This document shows, piece after piece, positions 44,167-53,820 of a stretch of DNA of 64,000 nucleotides. The notes under the pieces were generated by a model, which saw only the letters and a program-made list of their open reading frames with translations, did not search any database and was not told the DNA's origin. The translations under genes were made by a program, and so were the position numbers. Positions within the stretch are counted from its first letter, which is position 1. The number at the start of each line of letters is the position of its first letter. The DNA comes from Mucilaginibacter saanensis (GTDB taxonomy: Bacteria; Bacteroidota; Bacteroidia; Sphingobacteriales; Sphingobacteriaceae), in NCBI RefSeq assembly GCF_014200575.1, contig NZ_JACHBZ010000007.1, forward strand, positions 124,001 through 188,000, read 5' to 3'.

Positions 44167-44178
44167 TAAGTTCACTTA
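44167..44178 (-). promoter_or_regulatory. Operator candidate for MarR (own promoter)
   Basis: TAAGTTCACTTA is a 5-base half-site pair (TAAGT, ACTTA) with a 2-base spacer, continued outside by TGC/GCA. The same half-sites with AT in the middle form the core of the palindrome at 44746-44767. Confidence 0.5.
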
Positions 44179-44293
44179 TGCACGCCTCAAATAAACCAAA
44201 ACAAAATGTAAAACCCCGCAATTTTTATGAGGGATAAATCACCATGGTTAACTGGGCTGTTTCCGGGTGTAGCGTAAAAATGCATGCTGTTGC

Positions 44294-44713
44294 TTATAAG
44301 TTTTTGGCTGCCGCTATTTGTTTCAGCATATCTGCAGGGGTATCGTCAACAATTTTTTGTGCTACCAGTTTAATCCAGATAAGGCTTAGCAAGCCGGTTA
44401 CCCAAATGGTGTTGGTTATTTTTAAGCCCTCTGGGGTGTCCTCAAATAAATGCTCATCATACATTTTAGCCAGTGGAAAACTGGTTACGTCTATATACTT
44501 ATTGTTCTCAACGGTTTCGGTCAGTTTTATTTTAACGGTGGGGCCGCCTTTTGGCCTCAGCAAAAAATGATTGCCGGCTTCAAACTTGCCGTCAATTTTG
44601 GCAAACTCAATATTGGTATCCCAGTTGTGCCAGTTATTTACGTCGGCAAACAATTTCCATAATTGCTCTTTGGTAGCTTCTTTGGTTACGGTAGCATAGG
44701 TTCTTTTCCACAT
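44294..44713 (-). CDS. SRPBCC (START/PYR-like) family protein
   Basis: From the ATG at 44713 the protein has 139 residues; a longer frame to 44773 runs through the operator and is unlikely. The pattern is that of polyketide-cyclase-like SRPBCC proteins with a helix-grip fold: WKRTYATVTKEATKEQLWKLFADVNNWHNWDTNIEFAKIDG at the N-terminus, beta strands in the middle (GNHFLLRPKGGPTVKIKLTETVENNKYIDVTSFP) and a long C-terminal helix. These bind hydrophobic ligands. It lies about 150 bases downstream of the MarR regulator region on the same strand and shares its operator motif. Confidence 0.85.
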   Translation of the reverse strand: MWKRTYATVTKEATKEQLWKLFADVNNWHNWDTNIEFAKIDGKFEAGNHFLLRPKGGPTVKIKLTETVENNKYIDVTSFPLAKMYDEHLFEDTPEGLKITNTIWVTGLLSLIWIKLVAQKIVDDTPADMLKQIAAAKNL

Positions 44714-44745
44714 AATTTTAAGGGTTAATTTATTGTATGTGTAAA

Positions 44746-44767
44746 TATAATAAGTATACTTATTATA
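44746..44767 (-). promoter_or_regulatory. 22-bp perfect palindrome upstream of the SRPBCC gene
   Basis: The half-site TATAATAAGTA is followed directly by its exact reverse complement. It lies 33 bases before the SRPBCC start codon and immediately upstream of a TATATTTA -7-like element on the minus strand. Length and symmetry are typical for a MarR-type operator. Confidence 0.6.
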
Positions 44768-45149
44768 ATGCAAATTTATTTTGATTTTTATTTGGTAACA
44801 GGAAAACTAAGGCATAACAGCACATCATTTAAGGTTTAGTTAACGATGTTACGGCAGGTTATAATGCTCTTGGCAAACGTGCCCGGTTTTAATCTCGTGA
44901 AACAGATTTTTGCCACGATACTTTCGGGGTTTATTAAAATAAAGGTTAAAATGAAAATTTTAATAAAAGTTAATTTGTTGGTTATTAGTTATTTGTGATG
45001 TTTTTTACATGACAGTACAGGATGATAGTCAGGATACAGCAGGATGTAATTCACTTGCGCTTTATTGAAATTAGATGGTAATTCATTAACTGCTGCCACT
45101 TGCGGCGTGTTAAAAACCAATTATTAACCAAATTTTAATCAAAATCATT
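44768..45149. other. Intergenic region before the rhamnoside-use locus
   Basis: The space between the SRPBCC gene and the SusC gene, about 380 bases, has no gene. It must carry the SusC promoter; TTGTTGG and TTATTTG at 44978-44997 could be a weak pair. No operator could be linked to the GntR regulator. Confidence 0.4.
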
Positions 45150-48100
45150 ATGAGTAAAAATTTTTTACTACTAAAATTCCTTGGTAAAAGGTTTCACCTA
45201 TTTTTATGGCTTGTGTTATGCAGTTCTGTTGCATTGGCGCAGGACATAAAAATTAGTGGAAAAGTAACCAGTGCCGATGATGGTACTCCACTGCCTGGTG
45301 TGTCTGTTCGTGTTAAACAAGGCAACCAGGGTATTGCTACTGCTGTTGATGGTACGTTTTCACTTACGGCATCTAAAAACAGCACCCTGGTATTTTCCTT
45401 TATCGGTTATGAAAACAAGGAAGTGCCTGTGGCTGGTAATGCCGTTATTAATATTAAGCTGAGTCCCAAAAGCGGCTCTTTAAATGAGGTTGTGGTAATT
45501 GGGTATGGTAAACAACAAAAAAAGGACCTTACCGGTGCGGTGGCAACATTATCAAACGCGCAGATCAAGGATTTGCCGGTGATATCTGTTGATCAAAAGC
45601 TGGTTGGTCAAATTCCCGGCGTACAGATCAGTACAACAACAGGATCACCAGGCGGTGGTTCTACTATCAAGATCAGGGGTTCGGGCTCTATAGGAGCGGG
45701 CGACAATCCATTATTTGTAGTAGATGGATACCCAATATCCAACACAGCAGGACCAACCTACAACCCGCTAAACGTAATCAACCCTGATGATATTGAATCA
45801 GTAACCGTTTTAAAAGATGCTTCTTCCACCGCTATTTATGGGTCAAGAGGCTCAAACGGGGTAATTGTGATCACCACCAAAAAGGGGAAAACGGGTGCGC
45901 CTGTAATAACGCTTAACTCTTATGTGGGTACACAGTCGGTCCCTCAGAAAGGGCGCCCGCAAATGCTTGATGGTACACAATATGCCCAGTTCAGGAAAGA
46001 TATCATCACCGATGATTTTGCTTTCAGGGGAGTGCCCATTACAGATGCCGATATTCCGGTACAGTTCCGCAACCCTGCCCAATATGGCGCCGGAACAAAC
46101 TGGTATAATGAAGTATTAAGAACCGCCCTTCAAAATAACCTTGACCTGGGCGTAAGCGGCGGAACAGAAAATACGCATTATAATTTTTCTGTTGATCGTG
46201 TAAACCAGGAAGGTGTTATCAAGTACACTAATTTTCAACGGTATGCTATCCGCTCAAATATCGAAACCAACATCAGTAAGAGGCTAAAAATGGGCCTTAA
46301 CCTGGCGCCTACCAACAGCGTTCAGGACCGTAATAATTTTGATTCGGGTGGCCGCGATATCCTTACCCGTACATTATGGCTCAGCCCAATTGTTCCGGTT
46401 ACTGATGCTAACGGAAACCGTACCTCCTATATAAGCTCACCTGGTGCAATTGGCGCTCCAAACCCGCTTAACTCTTTGCAGTTTGCCGGTACATCAGATA
46501 AATATTTCCGTGGTTTGGGCGGGGCCTATGCCGAGCTGGAAGTTATTGATGGCTTAAAAGTAAAATATAGCTACAATGTTGACTATACCAGCGAAAACTC
46601 TTTCAACTTTAATCCTTCTACCGTGGGTGGCGAAAGCAATCCTGCTCCTGTAGTGCCTAATTCAAACACTTATAAAAACACCACTTTTAACTGGTTATCT
46701 GAGTTACTGGTAAACTATGACAAGCAAATTGGCGATCATCGTATTAGTGCTGTATTAGGTTATACTGCTCAAAAAGAGCGTTCCAATTCTATTACACTAT
46801 TTGCTGATAATTATCCTGATGACCTGGTTAAAACCATCAATGCTGCATCCCTGATCCGGACTTATGGAGAAGACATTCAGAAATGGTCACTGGTATCTTA
46901 TTTAGCAAGGGTTAACTATAGTTATAAGGATAAATACCTGCTTACAGCCACCGTACGTACAGATGGTTCATCAAGATTTGGGAGCAATAACCGGTATGGT
47001 ACCTTCCCCTCGGCGGCCATTGGCTGGCGTGCCTCTCAGGAAGATTTCCTGAAAAATGTATCCTGGTTAAGCGATCTTAAAGTACGCGCATCATTAGGTA
47101 AGGCAGGTAACTTTAACATCGGTAACTACACCTATACCTCCAACATCGGAACGGCTAATTATTCGTTTAACGGCAACCTGGCCAATGGTCGGGTAAATAC
47201 TTCGCTGAACAACCCCGATCTGACCTGGGAAAACTCCAAGGAGTTTGATGGTGGTATTGACCTGGGCTTATTTAAGGACAGGATATACCTTACTGCCGAC
47301 TACTATAATCGTTTAACAACCGGGATGTTATTTAACAGCGAGATCCCGCAGTCGTCAGGTTACTCCAACGCTACCATTAACTCGGGTAAAATACGTAACC
47401 GCGGTTTTGAATTTGGTTTAGCTACCCGTAACCTGGAGGGTGAGTTTAAATGGAGAAGCAACTTTAACATATCCTTTAACCGCAACAAGGTTTTAGCATT
47501 AAATGCCAACAATGACCCTATTTACAGCGGTTTAAGCGGCGAAGGCTCTTATACGCATAAAACTGAAGTAGGGCAGCCTATCGGTCAGTTTTTTGGCTAC
47601 GTAGTTGAAGGTATTTACAAGGATCAGAATGATTTAAATAATTCGCCTAAACATGTTACCTCCATTGTAGGGTCAATAAAATATAAAGATGTTGATGGCA
47701 ATGGAATTATTGAGCCGGTAAAAGATTTTGCGGTTATTGGCCATGCCCAGCCTAATTTCAATTATGGGTTCACCAATAGTTTTAACTACAAACGGTTTGA
47801 TCTGAATGTAATATTTGTAGGTTCACAGGGCGGGCACGAATTAAAAACGGCCAACCAATACCTGCTTAATATTGATGGTGTATTTAACGTAGACAAAAAG
47901 GTGCTCAACAGATGGCGCTCGCCGCAAGATCCTGGTGATGGCGTTACACCAACCACCAACGGGTCACGTGTTATTTATCGCGACGTTAACTCATCATGGG
48001 TAGAGGATGCCAGTTTTCTAAGGCTTCAGAATGTTACGTTTGGCTATAACTTTAATCCCAATTTACTGTCCCATTCAAAGGTTATCAAGGGGGCGCGTTT

Positions 48101-48254
48101 GTATGTCAGCGGCCAAAACCTGGTAACGTTTACCAAATATAATGGCAACCCCGAAGCAAATACTGCCGGTGCAAGTGCCCTTACACCAGGCGAGGATTTT
48201 ACCAATTATCCATTAGCCCGCACATTGATTGTTGGACTAAACTTAACCTTTTAG
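45150..48254 (+). CDS. SusC/RagA family TonB-linked outer-membrane protein (rhamnoside locus)
   Basis: The 1034-residue protein has an N-terminal signal segment (LFLWLVLCSSVALAQ), a carboxypeptidase-like domain (about 32-105, SGKVTSADDGTPLPGVSVRV), the SusC junction LNEVVVIGYGKQQKKDLTGAV, a TonB plug (GSTIKIRGSGSIGAGDNPLFVVDGYPI, DIESVTVLKDASSTAIYGSRGSNGVIVITTK) and a 22-strand type barrel ending in LIVGLNLTF. Together with the SusD protein 30 bases downstream it should import oligosaccharides released from a rhamnose-bearing glycan; the latter is inferred from the GH78 gene in the same locus. Confidence 0.94.
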   Translation: MSKNFLLLKFLGKRFHLFLWLVLCSSVALAQDIKISGKVTSADDGTPLPGVSVRVKQGNQGIATAVDGTFSLTASKNSTLVFSFIGYENKEVPVAGNAVINIKLSPKSGSLNEVVVIGYGKQQKKDLTGAVATLSNAQIKDLPVISVDQKLVGQIPGVQISTTTGSPGGGSTIKIRGSGSIGAGDNPLFVVDGYPISNTAGPTYNPLNVINPDDIESVTVLKDASSTAIYGSRGSNGVIVITTKKGKTGAPVITLNSYVGTQSVPQKGRPQMLDGTQYAQFRKDIITDDFAFRGVPITDADIPVQFRNPAQYGAGTNWYNEVLRTALQNNLDLGVSGGTENTHYNFSVDRVNQEGVIKYTNFQRYAIRSNIETNISKRLKMGLNLAPTNSVQDRNNFDSGGRDILTRTLWLSPIVPVTDANGNRTSYISSPGAIGAPNPLNSLQFAGTSDKYFRGLGGAYAELEVIDGLKVKYSYNVDYTSENSFNFNPSTVGGESNPAPVVPNSNTYKNTTFNWLSELLVNYDKQIGDHRISAVLGYTAQKERSNSITLFADNYPDDLVKTINAASLIRTYGEDIQKWSLVSYLARVNYSYKDKYLLTATVRTDGSSRFGSNNRYGTFPSAAIGWRASQEDFLKNVSWLSDLKVRASLGKAGNFNIGNYTYTSNIGTANYSFNGNLANGRVNTSLNNPDLTWENSKEFDGGIDLGLFKDRIYLTADYYNRLTTGMLFNSEIPQSSGYSNATINSGKIRNRGFEFGLATRNLEGEFKWRSNFNISFNRNKVLALNANNDPIYSGLSGEGSYTHKTEVGQPIGQFFGYVVEGIYKDQNDLNNSPKHVTSIVGSIKYKDVDGNGIIEPVKDFAVIGHAQPNFNYGFTNSFNYKRFDLNVIFVGSQGGHELKTANQYLLNIDGVFNVDKKVLNRWRSPQDPGDGVTPTTNGSRVIYRDVNSSWVEDASFLRLQNVTFGYNFNPNLLSHSKVIKGARLYVSGQNLVTFTKYNGNPEANTAGASALTPGEDFTNYPLARTLIVGLNLTF

Positions 48255-48284
48255 TCTTTTTTAAAAGTTTTAAACCGATATACA

Positions 48285-49793
48285 ATGAAAATCAATATAA
48301 AATATATACTTATTTCAACCCTGGCTATCAGCATAACAGCAGGTTGTAAAAAGGATTTTTTGAATCAGACGCCTGAAGCCACCATTGTTGGCGATAATTT
48401 TTTCAAAACCGAAACAGATATTAAACAGGCCGTTAACGGAGCCTATAGCTCGCTTATAGGAATGGGCTTAACCAGCTATTGGCTTTTTGGCGAAATGCGC
48501 TCTGATAATACTACCTATCAGTACAATGGTACAGACCGCGGGCTGGAGCAGCGCGAGTTTGTTGACGAGTTTTTATCAAGCGCCACCGCCCCTCCCATAC
48601 AGCAATACTGGCAGGAAAGTTATACCGCTATTGCGCATTGTAATGATGTGCTTGACCATGTAGGCAAGATCAGCATGTCTGATGCGGCTAAAAATCAATA
48701 TACCGGCGAGGCCGAACTGTTGCGCGGCTTTCATTATTTTAATTTGGTGAGGCAGTTTGGCGGTGTACCCATACGTATTACCTCTACACAATCGCCAGGC
48801 GACGCCCGGTCAAAAGGCAGGGCTGCCGAAGCTGATGTGTACAAACAAATTATTGCCGATTTAACCGATGCTGCCGCCAAGCTGCCTGCAAAATATACCG
48901 GGGCCGATATTGGTAGGGTAACACAGGGTACTGCGCTTACGCTTTTAGGCAAGGTATATCTTACACAAAAAAATTATGCCGATGCATTAACAGCGTTGCG
49001 TAAGGTAACTACTTTAGGTTACAGCATGCTTCCTGATTATAAATCTGTTTTTGACCCGGCTAATAAAAATAACTCGGAGTCAATTTTTGAGATCCAATAT
49101 CTCGGATCGCAAAATGGACTGTCTAGTAACTTTTTATATCAGTTTGCACCGTGGACATCAGGCAGCACGGTAACCGGCGATCCGGGTACTAACTTAGGTA
49201 GCGGTAACGGCTATAACATACCTACACAGGATATGATTGATGCTTATGAAACTGGTGATGCACGCAAAAACGCGTCGCTGTCATTAAGTTTTACAGATCC
49301 AACATCTGGTAAAGTGGTGCCTTATGTGGTAAAATACAACCACGGCTTTGTGGACCGGGGAAAAACAAACGATGATTTCCCGATACTGCGGTACCCTGAT
49401 GTATTACTGATGATAGCCGAATGTTTGAACGAGCAGGGGTTTGCTGCCGGTGGCGAAGCATTTAACCTGTTAAACCAGGTACGCACCCGTGCCCAATTAC
49501 CTGCAAAAACCGCGGGTAATGCCAATGCCGCACTTAATGTGAGTACCCAGGCCGCTTTCCGCGATGCCATATTTCAGGAACGCAGGGTTGAGTTTGCGTT
49601 TGAGAACCATCGCTGGTATGATCTTTTACGTACAGGTAAGGCCGTTGATGTGATGAACGCGCACGGAATAAGGCAAATGGCCCAGTTTTCAACCATACCT
49701 GCCGGCTCTTATAAAGTAACCGCAAATAAATTATTATTGCCAATACCGCAACGCGAGGTAACTCTTGATAATTTACAACAAAATCCTCAGTAA
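48285..49793 (+). CDS. SusD/RagB family lipoprotein (rhamnoside locus)
   Basis: The 502-residue protein starts with a lipoprotein signal ending in TAGC (Cys21). It has the canonical SusD_RagB layout: the N-terminal helical SusD-like_3 part (FLNQTPEATIVGDNFFKTETDIKQAVNGAYSSL, WQESYTAIAHCNDVLDHV), TPR-like helices (AELLRGFHYFNLVRQFGGVPI), and the C-terminal RagB part ending in RRVEFAFENHRWYDLLRTG and LLPIPQREVTLDNLQQNP. It caps the SusC transporter on the cell surface and binds its glycan. It is the second gene of the operon. Confidence 0.94.
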   Translation: MKINIKYILISTLAISITAGCKKDFLNQTPEATIVGDNFFKTETDIKQAVNGAYSSLIGMGLTSYWLFGEMRSDNTTYQYNGTDRGLEQREFVDEFLSSATAPPIQQYWQESYTAIAHCNDVLDHVGKISMSDAAKNQYTGEAELLRGFHYFNLVRQFGGVPIRITSTQSPGDARSKGRAAEADVYKQIIADLTDAAAKLPAKYTGADIGRVTQGTALTLLGKVYLTQKNYADALTALRKVTTLGYSMLPDYKSVFDPANKNNSESIFEIQYLGSQNGLSSNFLYQFAPWTSGSTVTGDPGTNLGSGNGYNIPTQDMIDAYETGDARKNASLSLSFTDPTSGKVVPYVVKYNHGFVDRGKTNDDFPILRYPDVLLMIAECLNEQGFAAGGEAFNLLNQVRTRAQLPAKTAGNANAALNVSTQAAFRDAIFQERRVEFAFENHRWYDLLRTGKAVDVMNAHGIRQMAQFSTIPAGSYKVTANKLLLPIPQREVTLDNLQQNPQ

Positions 49794-49847
49794 ATTGGAG
49801 CTCTGTTATAAACCGGTAATTACCTTTTAGTGCTTATTTCTAATACT

Positions 49848-52595
49848 ATGATAAATAAATATTTAATTCAGGTACCATTAGCAGCGTTTATGCTGCTAAT
49901 GGTATTTACCCAATCGGCCTGGGCTCAAAAGCTTCAGGTTAAGGATTTAACTATAGAATATGCCCATAATCCAATGGGTGTTGATGTTCCGGCTCCCCGT
50001 TTTAGCTGGAAACTGGCAAGCGGGCTGCGCGGTACCATGCAGCAGTCGTACCAGATCAGGGTTAGTACTGATGATAAAAGCATCGGTACAGGCAAATCGC
50101 TGTTATGGGATAGCGGCATTATTAAAACCGACGAATCTATACAAGTTGCCTACACCGGGCCTGCGCTGCAATCAAAAACGCGCTATTACTGGCAGGTTCA
50201 GGTAAAGGATAATCACGGAAATTCATCGGCCTGGAGCGAGATCAATTTTTGGCAAATGGGAATATTGAATGTCGGAGAGTGGACAGCCAAATGGATCACC
50301 ACCTTTGTTGGTGACACACTACTTGGTCCAAGTCCTTATTTCAGAAAATCATTTACTTTACCTAAGCCGGTTAAATCGGCCACGGCTTATATTACTGCCC
50401 ATGGCCTTTACGAGGGCCAGATAAATGGTAAAAAAATAGGCAAGGATTTTTTCACTCCCGGTTGGACAAGCTATCACAAACGCCTGCTTTACCAAACCTA
50501 TGATGTAACCGATCTTTTAAAGGCAGGAGGCAATACTATTGGATTTTCGTTAGGCGATGGTTGGTACCGTGGTTTTATGGCCTTTGATGGCAGACATAGC
50601 TTTTATGGTAATCAGGTGAGTGGTTTGCTGCAATTGGAAGTAGAATTTACCGATGGTACCAAAGAAACCATACAAACAGATGAAACATGGAAATATGGCT
50701 ATGGCCCTATCATGCTGTCCGATTTTTACAATGGCGAAAATTATGATGCCCGGAAGGCCATCAATGGCTGGTCCGAAAACGGGTTTAATGATACGCAGTG
50801 GAAATTTGCTACTACTATTCAGCCCGGATCAGAAAACCTGGTTTCCAGCATCAGCCCGCTTGCACGCAAGCACGAGGAGTTCAAGCCAAAACGTATTTTA
50901 ACTACCCCTAAAGGTGAAACGGTAATTGACTTTGGTCAAAATTTAGTGGGCTGGGTAAAGTTTAATGTTAAAGGTTTAAGCGGAACAGTTGTAAGCATTG
51001 AACACGGCGAGGTACTGGATAAAGAAGGTAACTTTTATAATGCCAATTTGCGCAAAGCTAAACAGCTGGTTACTTACACGCTTAAGGGCGGCGGTATTCC
51101 CGAAACTTATGAGCCGCATTTTACCTATCAGGGTTTTAGATATATTAAACTAACCGGATATCCGGGCACGCCAAAACCTGAGGATTTTACTGCCATCGCT
51201 ATCTATTCGGATATGAAACCTACGGGGAGTTTTTCTACCTCTAATGCCATGATTAACCAGTTGCAGCACAACATTCAGTGGGGGCAAAAGGGTAATTTTG
51301 TTGATATCCCTACAGATTGTCCGCAGCGCGATGAGCGTTTAGGCTGGACCGGCGATGCACAGGTATTTTCGCGTACGGCGGCATTTAATATGGATGTTGC
51401 CGGCTTTTTTACCAAATGGCTTAAGGATGTACGGGCAGACCAATTGCCTAACGGCAGTGTGCCTTTTGTAGTACCTAATGTACTCGGCAGCGGTGCTTCA
51501 GGATCAACCGGCTGGGGCGATGTTGCAGTTATTGTGCCATGGAACATGTACCTGGCTTATGGCGATAAAAAAATACTTGCCGACCAGTATACCAGCATGA
51601 AGGGCTGGGTTGATTACATGACCGGCCAAAGTAAAAATAACCTGTGGAATACCGGTTTCCATTTTGGTGACTGGTTGTTTTACCGCCCCGAAGATGATAA
51701 CGACGGCCGTGCCGCCATTACCGATAAATATTTGATAGCGCAGGCCTTTTATGCACATTCCACCCAATTGCTTATTAATACTGCCGAGGTTTTAGGTAAT
51801 AAGGAAGATGCCAAAAACTACAAAGAATTGCTGGGCGATATTAAAAAGGCGTTTTTAAAAGAATACTTAACACCCAACGGACGTTTGGTATCTGGATCAC
51901 AAACGGCCTATGTACTGGCGCTTAATTTTGACATGTTGCCCGAGGACCTTAGGCAGCAAGCGGCAGACAGGCTGGTGGCCAATGTAAAGGATTACAAATA
52001 TCACCTTACAACCGGCTTTTTGGGTACACCTTACCTTTGCCATGTGCTGAGCCGTTTTGGTCATACCGATATTGCCTATAAATTGCTGTTGCAGGATACT
52101 TATCCGTCATGGTTATACCCTGTAAAAATGGGTGCCACAACAATATGGGAAAGATGGGACGGACAAAAAATTGACGGCACACTGCAAACCACGCAAATGA
52201 ACTCATTTAACCATTACGCTTACGGCGCCATCGGCGATTGGATGTACAGGGTAATGGTTGGCTTAAATACGGATGACTCCGGGCCGGGGTATAAAAAAAT
52301 AATTATCTCTCCAAATCCGGGCGGCAGCTTAACTACTGCATCAGCAACATTGCAAACGCTTTATGGCGAAGTAACCGTGAAATGGACACAGGATAACAAT
52401 GTTTTTAAAATGGATATTGTTGTACCAGAAAATACTTCGGCGGTGATAAGTTTGCCTGATGCTGCCACTGCCGATGTAAAAGAATCGGGAGCTGCACTGG
52501 GTAAGGTGAAGACTATTAGCCAGGTAGCCGCCGATGGTAAGGATTTGAAACTGAACGCAGGTTCCGGATCATACCATTTTGAATACAGCAGATAA
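49848..52595 (+). CDS. Alpha-L-rhamnosidase, GH78
   Basis: With the ATG at 49848 the protein has 915 residues and a signal peptide (MINKYLIQVPLAAFMLLMVFTQSAWAQ); an upstream ATG six codons earlier is less likely. It has the multi-domain GH78 plan: an Ig-like N-domain (VKDLTIEYAHNPMGVDVPAPRFSWKL), beta-sandwich domains with the inner LYEGQINGKKIGKDFFTPGWTSY strand, and an (alpha/alpha)6 barrel from about 440. In the barrel are DCPQRDERLGWTGDAQVFSRTA (with the general acid) and ATTIWERWDG (with the second catalytic Glu). A C-terminal beta domain follows. The enzyme removes terminal alpha-L-rhamnose from pectin-, flavonoid- or polysaccharide-derived substrates in the periplasm. Confidence 0.94.
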   Translation: MINKYLIQVPLAAFMLLMVFTQSAWAQKLQVKDLTIEYAHNPMGVDVPAPRFSWKLASGLRGTMQQSYQIRVSTDDKSIGTGKSLLWDSGIIKTDESIQVAYTGPALQSKTRYYWQVQVKDNHGNSSAWSEINFWQMGILNVGEWTAKWITTFVGDTLLGPSPYFRKSFTLPKPVKSATAYITAHGLYEGQINGKKIGKDFFTPGWTSYHKRLLYQTYDVTDLLKAGGNTIGFSLGDGWYRGFMAFDGRHSFYGNQVSGLLQLEVEFTDGTKETIQTDETWKYGYGPIMLSDFYNGENYDARKAINGWSENGFNDTQWKFATTIQPGSENLVSSISPLARKHEEFKPKRILTTPKGETVIDFGQNLVGWVKFNVKGLSGTVVSIEHGEVLDKEGNFYNANLRKAKQLVTYTLKGGGIPETYEPHFTYQGFRYIKLTGYPGTPKPEDFTAIAIYSDMKPTGSFSTSNAMINQLQHNIQWGQKGNFVDIPTDCPQRDERLGWTGDAQVFSRTAAFNMDVAGFFTKWLKDVRADQLPNGSVPFVVPNVLGSGASGSTGWGDVAVIVPWNMYLAYGDKKILADQYTSMKGWVDYMTGQSKNNLWNTGFHFGDWLFYRPEDDNDGRAAITDKYLIAQAFYAHSTQLLINTAEVLGNKEDAKNYKELLGDIKKAFLKEYLTPNGRLVSGSQTAYVLALNFDMLPEDLRQQAADRLVANVKDYKYHLTTGFLGTPYLCHVLSRFGHTDIAYKLLLQDTYPSWLYPVKMGATTIWERWDGQKIDGTLQTTQMNSFNHYAYGAIGDWMYRVMVGLNTDDSGPGYKKIIISPNPGGSLTTASATLQTLYGEVTVKWTQDNNVFKMDIVVPENTSAVISLPDAATADVKESGAALGKVKTISQVAADGKDLKLNAGSGSYHFEYSR

Positions 52596-52646
52596 TTGAT
52601 GCAATGTTAATTTAACCTGAATCTTATACCTGAGTAGATTTATAAA

Positions 52647-52684
52647 AACACGACCTGGCTATTTAATAGTAACAGGTCGTGTTT
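52647..52684. terminator. Terminator after the rhamnosidase gene
   Basis: AACACGACCTG and CAGGTCGTGTT form an 11-base perfect stem around a 15-base loop, followed by T-rich sequence. It closes the SusC-SusD-rhamnosidase operon and separates it from the regulator gene. Confidence 0.8.
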
Positions 52685-52741
52685 ATTGGTTGATAATTGT
52701 ATATTAAACTTCTGCTATCCTTTTAAACCTGCAAAAGTTAC

Positions 52742-52768
52742 ATTAGGTATAGCCCCTCACTACCTAAT
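52742..52768 (+). promoter_or_regulatory. Operator candidate upstream of the GntR regulator
   Basis: ATTAGGTA at 52742-52749 and TACCTAAT at 52761-52768 are perfect inverted 8-base arms with 11 bases between them, ending 10 bases before the GntR start codon. The position fits an auto-operator. Confidence 0.5.
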
Positions 52769-52778
52769 CATAAACCAA

Positions 52779-53810
52779 ATGAAACAAATGTCTTTTTTTG
52801 ATCTTATTCACATCGATGTTTATTCTTCTACCCCTAAGTATCTGCAGCTTACCAGTGCAATAGTTAAAGCTGTGGAAAAGGGGAAGCTGAAGAAGGATGA
52901 TATGCTGCCATCCATTAATGAACTAAGCTACAAACTGGAAATATCAAGAGATACCGCAGAAAAAGGGTATAAGCATTTAAAAAAGATAGGGCTGCTTAAC
53001 TCCGTGCCCAGTAAAGGGTATTACATAGCGCATAATGATTTTAAGCAGGAGCTCAGGATATTTCTGATGTTCAATAAGTTAAGTGCGCATAAAAAGATGA
53101 TTTATGATGCCTTTACCAGTGCCCTTGGTGACGATGCAACGGTTGATTTTTATATTTATAACAGTGATTTTAAGCTTTTTAAAAAGTTTTTAGCTACCAA
53201 AACGGACGACTACTCGCATTTTGTAATCATTCCGCATTTTATTGATGGTGGTGAGTTTGCCAAGGATGTGATCAACATCATCCCCAAAGAAAAACTGGTG
53301 CTGCTTGATAAAAAAATCCCGGGTATTGACGGGGAATATGCGGCAGCTTATGAAAACTTTGAAAAGGATATTTATGGCGCTTTGGAACAGGCCCGGGAGC
53401 AATTGAGTAAATACCATACCATAAAGATCATATTTCCGAAACGCAGTTATTTCCCGGCCGAGATTGTGACCGGTTTTGTCCGGTTTTGCCAGCAATATGC
53501 CTTTGCCCATGAGGTAGTAAGCGATATTTCATTGGAGCCCATTAACGAAGGCGAGGTATTTATCAATTTAATGGAAGATGACCTGGTGATATTGATAGAG
53601 CGGATAATATCTATGCAGTTTGTGATAGGTAAACAGGTGGGTATTATCTCCTATAACGAAACGCCTTTAAAAAAGCTTATTCTTAATGGTATAACCACCA
53701 TTTCAACTGATTTTGGCTACATGGGCTCTGTAGCCGCAAACCTCATTTTAGATAACAGCAGGCGACATGTTGAAATTCCTTTTTACTATAATAAAAGGGC
53801 TTCTTTATAA
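52779..53810 (+). CDS. GntR family regulator with LacI-like sensor domain
   Basis: From the ATG at 52779 the protein has 343 residues; a longer frame from 52686 crosses the operator and is rejected. Residues about 1-80 are a GntR winged helix (TPKYLQLTSAIVKAVEKGKLKKDDMLPSINELSYKLEISRDTAEKGYKHLKKIGLLNSVPSKGYYI). The rest is a periplasmic-binding-protein-like sensor (YSHFVIIPHFIDGGEFAKDVINIIPKEKLVLLDKKIPGID and GIISYNETPLKKLILNGITTISTDFGYMG), as in LacI and in AraR-type GntR proteins that bind sugars. It probably senses rhamnose or a breakdown product and controls the three genes upstream. Confidence 0.88.
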   Translation: MKQMSFFDLIHIDVYSSTPKYLQLTSAIVKAVEKGKLKKDDMLPSINELSYKLEISRDTAEKGYKHLKKIGLLNSVPSKGYYIAHNDFKQELRIFLMFNKLSAHKKMIYDAFTSALGDDATVDFYIYNSDFKLFKKFLATKTDDYSHFVIIPHFIDGGEFAKDVINIIPKEKLVLLDKKIPGIDGEYAAAYENFEKDIYGALEQAREQLSKYHTIKIIFPKRSYFPAEIVTGFVRFCQQYAFAHEVVSDISLEPINEGEVFINLMEDDLVILIERIISMQFVIGKQVGIISYNETPLKKLILNGITTISTDFGYMGSVAANLILDNSRRHVEIPFYYNKRASL

Positions 53811-53820
53811 GGAAGATATC

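Noticed and set aside
44714..44773. Longer SRPBCC protein starting at 44773
   Set aside because: The added 20 codons are the AT palindrome and promoter, giving only Tyr/Asn/Lys residues.
52686..52778. Longer GntR protein starting at 52686
   Set aside because: The added codons cover the terminator side and the operator-like repeat and have no protein character.
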